Below are positions 1 to 13,600 of a stretch of 64,000 nt of DNA, piece after piece. Both the position numbers and the translations under genes were made by a program. The notes under the pieces are model-generated. The model saw only the letters and a program-made list of their open reading frames with translations. It did not search any database and was not told where the DNA came from. The stretch is from Ridgeia piscesae (lineage: Eukaryota > Annelida > Polychaeta > Sabellida > Siboglinidae), in contig JAODUO010000186.1 in assembly GCA_025642075.2 (NCBI GenBank), positions 300,001 through 364,000 of the forward strand. Direction: 5' to 3'. Every line of letters starts with the position of its first letter. Within the stretch, counting starts at the first letter, position 1.

Positions 1-479
1 GTCTGTCTGTCTGACTGACTGTCTATCTCCCTAGCTCCCTCCCCCCTCTCTCTTTCCGTCGTCTTGGATTCATGGATGTCTTCATGTTTTGTCCGCTGTT
101 TAACTTGTTAAGTATTCTTTGTCATGAGTATCTTGTTTCAGTATACACCGTTTATCGCGCAGGCCAAATAAGGCCTGAGTTGACTATTGATAATATCTCA
201 TTCGCAATACGTATGTGGGTGTGTATGCCATCTACATTTAATCTTGATGAAGCAGTGTTAAAATGGACCTATGCTGAAACTTAGACCGCAAGAACCATAA
301 AAACCTTCGTCTATGAACGTCATTAAGATCCCACATGACTAATAAATCACCATCAAGTCCTAATCCGAAATACTAATGTTTTTTTATTGTAAACTATATT
401 GTACTATATGTTTTGCTTAAACATGATCTATACTTAGTAATGTAATACGAAGTAGGCATAAACCTGTGATATTTCCTAG
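1..479 (+). other. Intron tail upstream of the first GT31 catalytic exon
   Basis: The first bases are a CTGT-type simple repeat, followed by AT-rich sequence without recognisable coding content. A pyrimidine-rich stretch ending in AG at 478-479 is the splice acceptor of the exon that begins at 480. No signal-anchor exon like that of the second paralogue is visible here, so the first exon of this gene should lie left of the window. Confidence 0.6.
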
Positions 480-1496
480 GTGCGCGTTGCCGTCGAAATC
501 GACGATCTCCTGAAAATCATGGGTGACCTATACAGCGCAGACGCAGACGAAGATCTACTTCCGTTGAACGTGTCCTACGTGATGCATAACCCGCGGCTGT
601 GCGCAGACGCGCCCAGTCTCAAGTACATCGTCTATCTCCACAGCGCTCCCGGAAACAGCGAACGTCGCGACCTCGTGCGGCAGACATGGGGGAATCGACG
701 ACTACTGAAAAACGAGAACAGCCGAGCCGTCTTCCTTGTTGGACTTCCCAAGGACAACAAGACGCAGGAGAAGCTGAGGGCCGAGTTTTCCCAATATGGC
801 GACATCGTGCAGGGAAACTTCCATGACGACTATCGTAATCTTACGTTGAAGGGCATCATGGGATTGAAGTGGATCTCGACTTACTGTGCGCATGCGCAGT
901 ACGCACTCAAGTCTGACGATGACGCGTTTGTCAACATATTTGCTCTGCTTGGCGTCATGACCGCGAACGCAGACAAGAAACGTCTAATTGCCTGCGTCAA
1001 CTACAGAGACGGCTCAATGCCAATCCTACGCTACCCACGGCAATGTTATAAATGGTGTATCAAATACAGGGAGTTGATAGGACGCCGTGGCTACCCTGAG
1101 TACTGCGCTGGCGTGGCGTTCCTACTGTCGCGAGAGATGGTATCTGAGATGTATGCAGCCTCGCTGAAAACACCCTTCTTTTGGGTCGACGACGCCTACG
1201 TATCGGGGTTACTTCCGGCCAAGGTGAGCGGGGTAGAACGCGTGGCGTTAAACACCCACTTTACGTTGAGTGGAGGTGCCGCTTACGATGATTACGTCAA
1301 CCCGGATACGAAAGAATTTAGATACTACTTCGTGCATGGCGTGTCGGACAAACAGCGCGTGTTGATGTGGACCGCCCTCTTGCGGAAACTTAACGAAACA
1401 CACAAGGCGCTCCTATCGGATGATGTTATAACTAAATCGACGCAGCTGCTCAAACAGTACATGATGGAGAAGAACAAGTTACCACGTGTCAGGTAG
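480..1496 (+). CDS. GT31 beta-1,3-galactosyltransferase-like, 3' catalytic exon (partial gene, copy 1)
   Basis: This exon encodes the luminal catalytic domain of a family 31 glycosyltransferase, a class that transfers galactose or N-acetylglucosamine from UDP-sugar to glycans in the Golgi. About 338 codons run to a TAG stop. Visible motifs are RRDLVRQTWGNRR near the start, FLVGLPKDN, the metal-binding acidic motif SDDDAF preceded by YALK, and a C-terminal FFWVDDAYVSGLL block corresponding to the family's EDVY region. The exon starts directly after an AG acceptor with a valine codon, not with ATG, and aligns end to end with the second exon of the copy at 16340-17359. The N-terminal signal anchor must be encoded by an exon outside the window. 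The paralogues differ mostly by scattered substitutions, and no frameshift is seen, so this copy looks functional. Acceptor and donor specificity cannot be read from the sequence. Confidence 0.88.
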   Translation: MRVAVEIDDLLKIMGDLYSADADEDLLPLNVSYVMHNPRLCADAPSLKYIVYLHSAPGNSERRDLVRQTWGNRRLLKNENSRAVFLVGLPKDNKTQEKLRAEFSQYGDIVQGNFHDDYRNLTLKGIMGLKWISTYCAHAQYALKSDDDAFVNIFALLGVMTANADKKRLIACVNYRDGSMPILRYPRQCYKWCIKYRELIGRRGYPEYCAGVAFLLSREMVSEMYAASLKTPFFWVDDAYVSGLLPAKVSGVERVALNTHFTLSGGAAYDDYVNPDTKEFRYYFVHGVSDKQRVLMWTALLRKLNETHKALLSDDVITKSTQLLKQYMMEKNKLPRVR

Positions 1497-1880
1497 ACTT
1501 GCTCAGTACGAATCATGTTAACTCAATCTGCTGGCTTTCTTTGTTTTATAAAATGTTCGCAGAAAGATGGTGGTTATGCCTTTGGTAATTCGAAAACATT
1601 AACCTTGTGGAATGTTGACCAAATCCTTATCACTATCACTGCTGAGGAGAAATACTTGTCAGCAAGTTAAGGAGATTTGTAAATATACAAATTCCACATA
1701 GAAATGGATACGATCGATGCCACTCATCCACCTTTCACAAAAAAGGCAACACCAACCAATTGTATCTCTGAAACTGATGAGTTATTGCGGTAATGACAAT
1801 AAGAGCTAGAATATATTACTTATTCGTGAACTGCAACTAGTTTATTTGATAAAAACTAACTCACAAATTTACGGATCAGC
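1497..1880 (+). other. Probable 3' UTR and flank of GT31 copy 1
   Basis: This is AT-rich sequence after the stop codon with no coding signal. No AATAAA occurs before the microsatellite. The nearest variant signal is an ATTAAA at about 2249-2254, beyond the microsatellite, so the transcript end is unclear. Confidence 0.35.
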
Positions 1881-3105
<1,225 letters not shown>

Positions 3106-3106
3106 G

Positions 3107-5234
3107 CTGCACGAGTCCGGCCCGATTCCTCCAGCACGAGTCCGGCCCGATTTCTCCAGCACGAGTCCGGCCCGATTCCACCAGCACGAGTCCGGCCCGA
3201 TTCCACCAGCACGAGTCCGGCCCGATTCCTCCAGCACGAGTCCGGCCCGATTCGTCCAGCACGAGTCCGGCCCGATTCGTCCAGCACGAGTCCGGCCCGA
3301 TTCCACCAGCACGAGTCCGGCCCGATTCGTCCAGCACGAGTCCGGCCCGATTTCTCCAGCACGAGTCCGGCCCGATTCGTCCAGCACGAGTCCGGCCCGA
3401 TTCCACCAGCACGAGTCCGGCCCGATTCCACCAGCACGAGTCCGGCCCGATTCCACCAGCACGAGTCCGGCCCGATTCCACCAGCACGAGTCCGGCCCGA
3501 TTCGTCCAGCACGAGTCCGGCCCGATTCCACCAGCACGAGTCCGGCCCGATTCGTCCAGCACGAGTCCGGCCCGATTCGTCCAGCACGAGTCCGGCCCGA
3601 TTCCACCAGCACGAGTCCGGCCCGATTCCACCAGCACGAGTCCGGCCCGATTCGTCCAGCACGAGTCCGGCCCGATTCGTCCAGCACGAGTCCGGCCCGA
3701 TTCGTCCAGCACGAGTACCCGGGCCCCATTCCACCAGCACGAGTCCGGCCCGATTCCACCAGCACGAGTCCGGCCCGATTCCTCCAGCACGAGTCCGGCC
3801 CGATTCCACCAGCACGAGTCCGGCCCGATTCCTCCAGCACGAGTCCGGCCCGATTCCACCAGCACGAGTACGGCCCGATTCCACCAGCACGAGTCCGGCC
3901 CGATTCGTCCAGCACGAGTCCGGCCCGATTCCTCCAGCACGAGTCCGGCCCGATTCCACCAGCACGAGTCCGGCCCGATTCCACCAGCACGAGTCCGGCC
4001 CGATTCCACCAGCACGAGTCCGGCCCGATTCGTCCAGCACGAGTCCGGCCCGATTCGTCCAGCACGAGTCCGGCCCGATTCCACCAGCACGAGTCCGGCC
4101 CGATTCCACCAGCACGAGTCCGGCCCGATTCCACCAGCACGAGTCCGGCCCGATTCGTCCAGCACGAGTCCGGCCCGATTCCACCAGCACGAGTCCGGCC
4201 CGATTCGTCCAGCACGAGTCCGGCCCGATTCCACCAGCACGAGTCCGGCCCGATTCGTCCAGCACGAGTCCGGCCCGATTCCACCAGCACGAGTCCGGCC
4301 CGATTCCACCAGCACGAGTCCGGCCCGATTCCACCAGCACGAGTCCGGCCCGATTCGTCCAGCACGAGTCCGGCCCGATTCCACCAGCACGAGTCCGGCC
4401 CGATTCGTCCAGCACGAGTCCGGCCCGATTCCACCAGCACGAGTCCGGCCCGATTCCACCAGCACGAGTCCGGCCCGATTCGTCCAGCACGAGTCCGGCC
4501 CGATTCGTCCAGCACGAGTCCGGCCCGATTCCACCAGCACGAGTCCGGCCCGATTCCACCAGCACGAGTCCGGCCCGATTCGTCCAGCACGAGTCCGGCC
4601 CGATTCCACCAGCACGAGTCCGGCCCGATTCCACCAGCACGAGTCCGGCCCGATTCCACCAGCACGAGTACGGCCCGATTCCACCAGCACGAGTCCGGCC
4701 CGATTCCACCAGCACGAGTCCGGCCCGATTCCACCAGCACGAGTCCGGCCCGATTCCACCAGCACGAGTCCGGCCCGATTCGTCCAGCACGAGTCCGGCC
4801 CGATTCCACCAGCACGAGTCCGGCCCGATTCGTCCAGCACGAGTCCGGCCCGATTCCACCAGCACGAGTCCGGCCCGATTCCACCAGCACGAGTCCGGCC
4901 CGATTCGTCCAGCACGAGTCCGGCCCGATTCCACCAGCACGAGTACGGCCCGATTCCACCAGCACGAGTCCGGCCCGATTCCACCAGCACGAGTCCGGCC
5001 CGATTCCTCCAGCACGAGTCCGGCCCGATTCCACCAGCACGAGTCCGGCCCGATTCGTCCAGCACGAGTCCGGCCCGATTCCACCAGCACGAGTCCGGCC
5101 CGATTCCACCAGCACGAGTCCGGCCCGATTCCACCAGCACGAGTCCGGCCCGATTCCTCCAGCACGAGTCCGGCCCGATTCCACCAGCACGAGTCCGGCC
5201 CGATTCCACCAGCACGAGTCCGGCCCGATTCCAC
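3107..5234. repeat. 25-bp minisatellite, about 85 copies
   Basis: The unit is CAGCACGAGTCCGGCCCGAT plus a 5-base end that is mostly TCCAC or TCGTC, less often TCCTC or TTCTC. Copies are otherwise nearly identical. One irregular unit near 3714-3732 carries a CCCGGGCCCC insertion, and a few units read AGTACGG instead of AGTCCGG. Because 25 is not a multiple of 3, the array is open in several frames and gives spurious proteins of about 730-765 residues. The GC content is much higher than the flanks. Confidence 0.97.
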
Positions 5235-6259
5235 CTTCACTCGCCCTCGGCAATCGACAATGTCACAGCCGGTCTGCGTCATTTGCACGTGCCTCGGGTG
5301 ATGAGTGTTTATTACAATCGTTTGACTTCACTGGTCGAATTATTAACACACTTTGACTTCGGACTTGGAAGTACCAGCTTTATGATTTGTTGATGACATC
5401 GTCATCGAGTTGATATAAGCAAGCCGTCGCCAGGCAGCAGGGGACGCCTGGGCCGAGGCTATGGACAAATGGGGTCAACTTTGTCCTCGTCAACGTTTGC
5501 AGATTGTCTCCTGGTTCACGCCTGACTGAACACCTGTTTTCGTTACACTGATTGTCAGTTCAGTTTGTTTGATAATATCTGGTGTAATTATGAGAAATAA
5601 ACACTTGTGACACATAAAAAGTAAACTTTTATATAGCGCTGCAACCGAATCTTGTGGATTGTTCCAAATGCTTCACCCTTTATTCCTTGTCAAACCTGTT
5701 AAAACGAACATCAATTCGATTTCTCTGGAAAGCTTCCAGCCACACTGCAATGAATGCGCGAACACTATTCGTACACAAATATCCGTCACTGTCTATAGCC
5801 AGGTACTCATTCGTACAGCAGCTGAGTGAACTGGAGCAATGTAGAATATGGAAATTTCCCAAGATTTGACACGGCAGCACAGCATTCGAACCGGGCTTCT
5901 CTTAGAGAAAACACGCACGCACGTTCAATTTAAACTGTCGTTAACCCGCTAGCACATCGGTCCACTGAACATACGCGACAGCAAGTTGATGAGAGAAAGT
6001 TGACACCGACGCGTTCAGGTGATTGATATAAATGACGACGTAACAAATGTCGCCGGGTGTCAGGTGTCACTGACTACACGCGGATCATCTGTACCATGCT
6101 AACTCATCACGGCAAGTCCGTTTTGTCATGCGGAGTAAGCCGTACACATTAATTTTTGTGGATCATCATCCCCGAGTTTGGCTCAAACCTGACTGGCTTT
6201 AGTAGTGAAATCGGTCGGAAGGATCCGCGTAGGAGGAGGAGGACGTGTACGCGCTCACA
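5235..6259 (+). other. Intergenic region and presumed promoter/5' UTR of GT31 copy 2
   Basis: No gene is seen here. A TATATA-like stretch near 5630 and a GGAGGAGGAGGA purine run just before the start codon at 6260 are present, but neither is strong evidence for a transcription start. The start codon has A at -3. Confidence 0.3.
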
Positions 6260-6484
6260 ATGATCCGACACATCGCGGTAGAAACAAGAGCGAAGCGTGG
6301 CTCACGCAGTGTCGGTTTGTACGTCGCGTTCGGCGCGGTTGTCGGTGTCTATCTCCTCCTTCACGCCGTCAGACTTGTCCTGGTTGCCGGGCCGCGGCCC
6401 GAGCCACAATCCACGGCTCTCAGCGACTTCATGGTCAAGTCGATCATCCGGAATGTAATCCCCGCGGAAGACGGTAAACTCGAG
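6260..6484 (+). CDS. GT31 copy 2, exon 1: cytosolic tail, signal anchor and stem
   Basis: This exon encodes the first 75 residues of a type II Golgi membrane enzyme. A short basic N-terminus (RAKRGSR) precedes a hydrophobic segment at about residues 18-43 (VGLYVAFGAVVGVYLLL then a His/Arg-interrupted hydrophobic stretch), followed by the proline-containing stem PRPEPQ. The frame ends at GGT AAA CTC GAG followed by a GTAGGT splice donor in phase 0. The catalytic exon at 16340 starts in the same phase after TTTTAG, so the two join without loss of frame to a protein of about 414 residues. The ATG at 6260 is preferred because it has A at -3 and gives the expected short cytosolic tail. The joining over 9.9 kb is inferred and has no transcript support here. 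Confidence 0.78.
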
Positions 6485-6962
6485 GTAGGTTTGTGTGTTT
6501 CCTGCGCGGACATCGTCTTACAAGGTGGAGTCAAGTATTTTACCTGCTCCTTTGCACAGCCATTGTCTCCCGTGCATCTGCTTTCATGTCCAGCCGTTTC
6601 ATGTAAGATTATTATTATATTCCTATCTCCTTTCCGGATATTTAAGTGGAGTTGAAATGCTTCAACAACCACTGCATAAGCATACGAACATAGGAGGATA
6701 TGTGGCCATGATTTAATGAGCACGCTGCTATGGTATATTTTTTCAAACTTGAATATAATTGACCATTGGGCGTCGTCATTACAGCCAAGCTGCATGTACC
6801 TTGATTGGCTCCTATCTACTCCATGTAACGGTTTCGCTAGAGACTTCATACAACAGACATTTCTTCGGGAAAACAAAAATATGTGTCATGTAATAGATAG
6901 TATGCGTTGTATAGATTAATAAAGCAGTTGTATACATGTTCGAAATTAAAAAGCAAAATTAT

Positions 6963-7364
6963 TATATAACGATTTATAACAAACGAAAGCATTTACAACG
7001 GCGCAATTTGCGGAATGTAGAATGGGGAATTCCCCCAAGTTTAGGAATTTCCTAACCGAATTCTATGCGGATACCTTTGACATTGCTACACCGAGAGATT
7101 ATATTTGCCGAAGTCTCATGATAAATGTACTTCGAAATTACTGTACATAAGCGTGTTTTTTTGGGGTTTGATAGGAATTAATGACCGTTTCGCAGAATGT
7201 GCGCATACGAATTTGCACGTCATCACATACATATTAATGAGGACCGACTAATGTGGCATTTTGAAATTCTTTCTTTGGTTGTAAATCGTATATATTCCTA
7301 AACTCGGGGAATTCCCCATTCTACATATCGCATTGTGCTTCGTTTGTTATAAATCGTTATAGTT
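6963..7364. mobile_element. MITE-like element with about 75-85-bp terminal inverted repeats
   Basis: The left end, with TATAACGATTTATAACAAAC and later GAATGTAGAATGGGGAATTC, is repeated in reverse complement at the right end, where GAATTCCCCATTCTACAT precedes TTTGTTATAAATCGTTATA. The arms cover about 6963-7050 and 7290-7364 with small indels. There is no open reading frame between them, so this is a non-autonomous element or a foldback. AT-rich flanks hide any target-site duplication. Confidence 0.75.
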
Positions 7365-7371
7365 ATATATT

Positions 7372-7497
<126 letters not shown>

Positions 7498-7612
7498 GCC
7501 TACCATATATAATTATACATCATTCTCTAGTTCTATATGAAATTAGTTCTACTTTGCAATGTTGTTAAGTCTTTCATCCCCTGTTAAATCTTGAAAAAAT
7601 GTGCTGTAATAC

Positions 7613-10600
7613 GTGTCCGACTCAAAACACAACTGCAACATTATATTTGTTAACTTGCCAGTTGGCTGCCGTGTGAAGACGTCACACGTGTCAGACTCAA
7701 AACACAACTGCAACATTATATTTGTTAACTTGCCAGTTGGCTGCCGTGTGAAGACGTCACACGTGTCCGACTCAACACACAACTGCAACATTATATTTGT
7801 TAACTTGCCAGTTGGCTGCCGTGTGAAGACGTCACACGTGTCCGACTCAACACACAACTGCAACATTATATTTGTTAACTTGCCAGTTGGCTGCCGTGTG
7901 AAGACGTCACACGTGTCCGACTCAACACACAACTGCAACATTATATTTGTTAACTTGCCAGTTGGCTGCCGTGTGAAGACGTCACACGTGTCCGACTCAA
8001 CACACAACTGCAACATTATTTTTGTTAACTTGTCAGTTGGCTGCCGTGTGAAGACGTCACACGTGTCCGACCCAAAACACAACTGCAACATTATATTTGT
8101 TAACTTGTCAGTTGGCTGCCGTGTGAAGACGTCACACGTGTCCGACTCAACACACAACTGCAACATTATATTTGTTAACTTGTCAGTTGGCTGCCGTGTG
8201 AAGACGTCACACGTGTCCGACTCAACACACAACTGCAACATTATATTTGTTAACTTGCCAGTTGGCTGCCGTGTGAAGACATCACACGTGTCCGCCTCAA
8301 AACACAACTGCAACATTATATTTGTTAACTTGCCAGTTGGCTGCCGTGTGAAGACGTCACACGTGTCCGACTCAAAACACAACTGCAACATTATATTTGT
8401 TAACTTGCCAGTTGGCTGCCGTGTGAAGACGTCACACGTGTCCGCCTCAACACACAACTGTAACATTATATTTGTTAACTTGCCAGTTGGCTGCCGTGTG
8501 AAGACGTCACACGTGTCCGCCTCAAAACACAACTGTAACATTATATTTGTTAACTTGTCAGTTGGCTGCCGTGTGAAGACGTCACACGTGTCCGTCTCAA
8601 CACACAACTGTAACATTATATTTGTTAACTTGTCAGTTGGCTGCCGTGTGAAGACGTCACACGTGTCCGTCTCAACACACAACTGTAACATTATATTTGT
8701 TAACTTGCCAGTTGGCTGCCGTGTGAAGACGTCACACGTGTCTACCTCAAAACACAACTGCAACATTATATTTGTTAACTTGCCAGTTGGCTGCCGTGTG
8801 AAGACGTCACACGTGTCCGACTCAAAACACAACTGCAACATTATATTTGTTAACTTGTCAGTTGGCTGCCGTGTGAAGACGTCACACGTGTCCGACTCAA
8901 AACACAACTGCAACATTATATTTGTTAACTTGTCAGTTGGCTGCCGTGTGAAGACGTCACACGTGTCCGACTCAACACACAACTGCAACATTATATTTGT
9001 TAACTTGTCAGTTGGCTGCCGTGTGAAGACGTCACACGTGTCCGACTCAACACACAACTGCAACATTATATTTGTTAACTTGTCAGTTGGCTGCCGTGTG
9101 AAGACGTCACACGTGTCCGACTCAAAACACAACTGCAACATTATATTTGTCAACTTGTCAGTTGGCTGCCGTGTGAAGACGTCACACGTGTCCATCTCAA
9201 CACACAACTGCAACATTATATTTGTTAACTTGCCAGTTGGCTGCCTTATGAAGACGTCACACGTGTCCGACTCAACACACAACTGCAACATTATATTTGT
9301 TAACTTGCCAGTTGGCTGCCGTGTGAAGACGTCACACGTGTCCGACTCAACACACAACTGCAACATTATATTTGTTAACTTGCCAGTTGGCTGCCGTGTG
9401 AAGACGTCACACGTGTCCGACTCAACACACAACTGCAACATTATATTTGTTAACTTGCCAGTTGGCTGCCGTGTGAAGACGTCACACGTGTCCGACTCAA
9501 CACACAACTGCAACATTATATTTGTTAACTTGCCAGTTGGCTGCCGTGTGAAGACGTCACACGTGTCCGACTCAACACACAACTGCAACATTATATTTGT
9601 TAACTTGTCAGTTGGCTGCCGTGTGAAGACGTCACACGTGTCCGACTCAACACACAACTGCAACATTATATTTGTTAACTTGTCAGTTGGCTGCCGTGTG
9701 AAGACGTCACACGTGTCCGACCCAAAACACAACTGCAACATTATATTTGTTAACTTGTCAGTTGGCTGCCGTGTGAAGACGTCACACGTGTCCGACTCAA
9801 CACACAACTGCAACATTATATTTGTTAACTTGTCAGTTGGCTGCCGTGTGAAGACGTCACACGTGTCCGACTCAAAACACAACTGCAACATTATATTTGT
9901 TAACTTGCCAGTTGGCTGCCGTGTGAAGACGTCACACGTGTCCGCCTCAAAACACAACTGCAACATTATATTTGTTAACTTGCCAGTTGGCTGCCGTGTG
10001 AAGACGTCACACGTGTCCGACTCAAAACACAACTGCAACATTATATTTGTTAACTTGCCAGTTGGCTGCCGTGTGAAGACGTCACACGTGTCCGCCTCAA
10101 CACACAACTGTAACATTATATTTGTTAACTTGCCAGTTGGCTGCCGTGTGAAGACGTCACACGTGTCCGCCTCAAAACACAACTGTAACATTATATTTGT
10201 TAACTTGTCAGTTGGCTGCCGTGTGAAGACGTCACACGTGTCCGTCTCAACACACAACTGTAACATTATATTTGTTAACTTGTCAGTTGGCTGCCGTGTG
10301 AAGACGTCACACGTGTCCGTCTCAACACACAACTGTAACATTATATTTGTTAACTTGCCAGTTGGCTGCCGTGTGAAGACGTCACACGTGTCTACCTCAA
10401 AACACAACTGCAACATTATATTTGTTAACTTGCCAGTTGGCTGCCGTGTGAAGACGTCACACGTGTCCGACTCAAAACACAACTGCAACATTATATTTGT
10501 TAACTTGTCAGTTGGCTGCCGTGTGAAGACGTCACACGTGTCCGACTCAAAACACAACTGCAACATTATATTTGTTAACTTGTCAGTTGGCTGCCGTGTG

Positions 10601-13600
10601 AAGACGTCACACGTGTCCGACTCAACACACAACTGCAACATTATATTTGTTAACTTGTCAGTTGGCTGCCGTGTGAAGACGTCACACGTGTCCGACTCAA
10701 CACACAACTGCAACATTATATTTGTTAACTTGTCAGTTGGCTGCCGTGTGAAGACGTCACACGTGTCCGACTCAAAACACAACTGCAACATTATATTTGT
10801 CAACTTGTCAGTTGGCTGCCGTGTGAAGACGTCACACGTGTCCATCTCAACACACAACTGCAACATTATATTTGTTAACTTGTCAGTTGGCTGCCTTAGA
10901 AGACGTCACACGTGTCCGACTCAACACACAACTGCAACATTATATTTGTTAACTTGCCAGTTGGCTGCCGTGTGAAGACGTCACACGTGTCCGACTCAAC
11001 ACACAACTGCAACATTATATTTGTTAACTTGCCAGTTGGCTGCCGTGTGAAGACGTCACACGTGTCCGACTCAACACACAACTGCAACATTATATTTGTT
11101 AACTTGCCAGTTGGCTGCCGTGTGAAGACGTCACACGTGTCCGACTCAACACACAACTGCAACATTATATTTGTTAACTTGCCAGTTGGCTGCCGTGTGA
11201 AGACGTCACACGTGTCCGCCTCAACACACAACTGCAACATTATATTTGTTAACTTGCCAGTTGGCTGCCGTGTGAAGACGTCACACGTGTCCGACTCAAA
11301 ACACAACTGCAACATTATATTTGTTAACTTGCCAGTTGGCTGCCGTGTGAAGACGTCACACGTGTTCGACTCAACACACAACTGCAACATTATATTTGTT
11401 AACTTGCCAGTTGGCTGCCGTGTGAAGACGTCACACGTGTCCGTCTCAACACACAACTGTAACATTATATTTGTTAACTTGCCAGTTGGCTGCCGTGTGA
11501 AGACGTCACACGTGTCTACCTCAAAACACAACTGCAACATTATATTTGTTAACTTGCCAGTTGGCTGCCGTGTGAAGACGTCACACGTGTCCGACTCAAA
11601 ACACAACTGCAACATTATATTTGTTAACTTGTCAGTTGGCTGCCGTGTGAAGACGTCACACGTGTCCGACTCAAAACACAACTGCAACATTATATTTGTT
11701 AACTTGTCAGTTGGCTGCCGTGTGAAGACGTCACACGTGTCCGACTCAACACACAACTGCAACATTATATTTGTTAACTTGTCAGTTGGCTGCCGTGTGA
11801 AGACGTCACACGTGTCCGACTCAACACACAACTGCAACATTATATTTGTTAACTTGTCAGTTGGCTGCCGTGTGAAGACGTCACACGTGTCCGACTCAAA
11901 ACACAACTGCAACATTATATTTGTTAACTTGCCAGTTGGCTGCCGTGTGAAGACGTCACACGTGTCCATCTCAACACACAACTGCAACATTATATTTGTT
12001 AACTTGTCAGTTGGCTGCCGTTGTGAAGACGTCACACGTGTCCGACTCAACACACAACTGCAACATTATATTTGTTAACTTGCCAGTTGGCTGCCGTGTG
12101 AAGACGTCACACGTGTCCGACTCAACACACAACTGCAACATTATATTTGTTAACTTGCCAGTTGGCTGCCGTGTGAAGACGTCACACGTGTCCGACTCAA
12201 CACACAACTGCAACATTATATTTGTTAACTTGCCAGTTGGCTGCCGTGTGAAGACGTCACACGTGTCCGCCTCAACACACAACTGTAACATTATATTTGT
12301 TAACTTGCCAGTTGGCTGCCGTGTGAAGACGTCACACGTGTCCGACCCAACACACAACTGCAACATTATATTTGTTAACTTGCCAGTTGGCTGCCGTGTG
12401 AAGACGTCACACGTGTCCGCCTCAAAACACAACTGCAACATTATATTTGTTAACTTGTCAGTTAGCTGCCGTGTGAAGACGTCACACGTGTCCGACTCAA
12501 AACACAACTGCAACATTATATTTGTTAACTTGCCAGTTGGCTGCCGTGTGAAGACGTCACACGTGTCCGCCTCAACACACAACTGTAACATTATATTTGT
12601 TAACTTGCCAGTTGGCTGCCGTGTGAAGACGTCACACGTGTCCGCCTCAAAACACAACTGTAACATTATATTTGTTAACTTGTCAGTTGGCTGCCGTGTG
12701 AAGACGTCACACGTGTCCGTCTCAAAACACAACTGTAACATTATATTTGTTAACTTGCCAGTTGGCTGCCGTGTGAAGACGTCACACGTGTCCGCCTCAA
12801 AACACAACTGCAACATTATATTTGTTAACTTGCCAGTTGGCTGCCGTGTGAAGACGTCACACGTGTCCGACTCAACACACAACTGCAACATTATATTTGT
12901 TAACTTGTCAGTTGGCTGCCGTGTGAAGACTTCACACGTGTCCGACTCAACACACAACTGCAACATTATATTTGTTAACTTGTCAGTTGGCTGCCGTATG
13001 AAGACGTCACACGTGTCCGACTCAACACACAACTGCAACATTATATTTGTTAACTTGTCAGTTGGCTGCCGTGTGAAGACGTCACACGTGTCCGACTCAA
13101 CACACAACTGCAACATTATATTTGTTAACTTGTCAGTTGGCTGCCGTGTGAAGACGTCACACGTGTCCGACTCAACACACAACTGCAACATTATATTTGT
13201 TAACTTGCCAGTTGGCTGCCGTGTGAAGACGTCACACGTGTCCGCCTCAATACACAACTGCAACATTATATTTGTTAACTTGCCAGTTGGCTGCCGTGTG
13301 AAGACGTCACACGTGTCCGACTCAAAACACAACTGCAACATTATATTTGTTAACTTGCCAGTTGGCTGCCGTGTGAAGACGTCACACGTGTCCGCCTCAA
13401 AACACAACTGTAACATTATATTTGTTAACTTGTCAGTTGGCTGCCGTGTGAAGACGTCACACGTGTCCGTCTCAACACACAACTGTAACATTATATTTGT
13501 TAACTTGTCAGTTGGCTGCCGTGTGAAGACGTCACACGTGTCCGTCTCAACACACAACTGTAACATTATATTTGTTAACTTGCCAGTTGGCTGCCGTGTG

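Noticed and set aside
72..284. Possible N-terminal exon of GT31 copy 1
   Set aside because: It has hydrophobic residues but no similarity to the signal-anchor exon at 6260-6484 and no donor in the right phase at its end.
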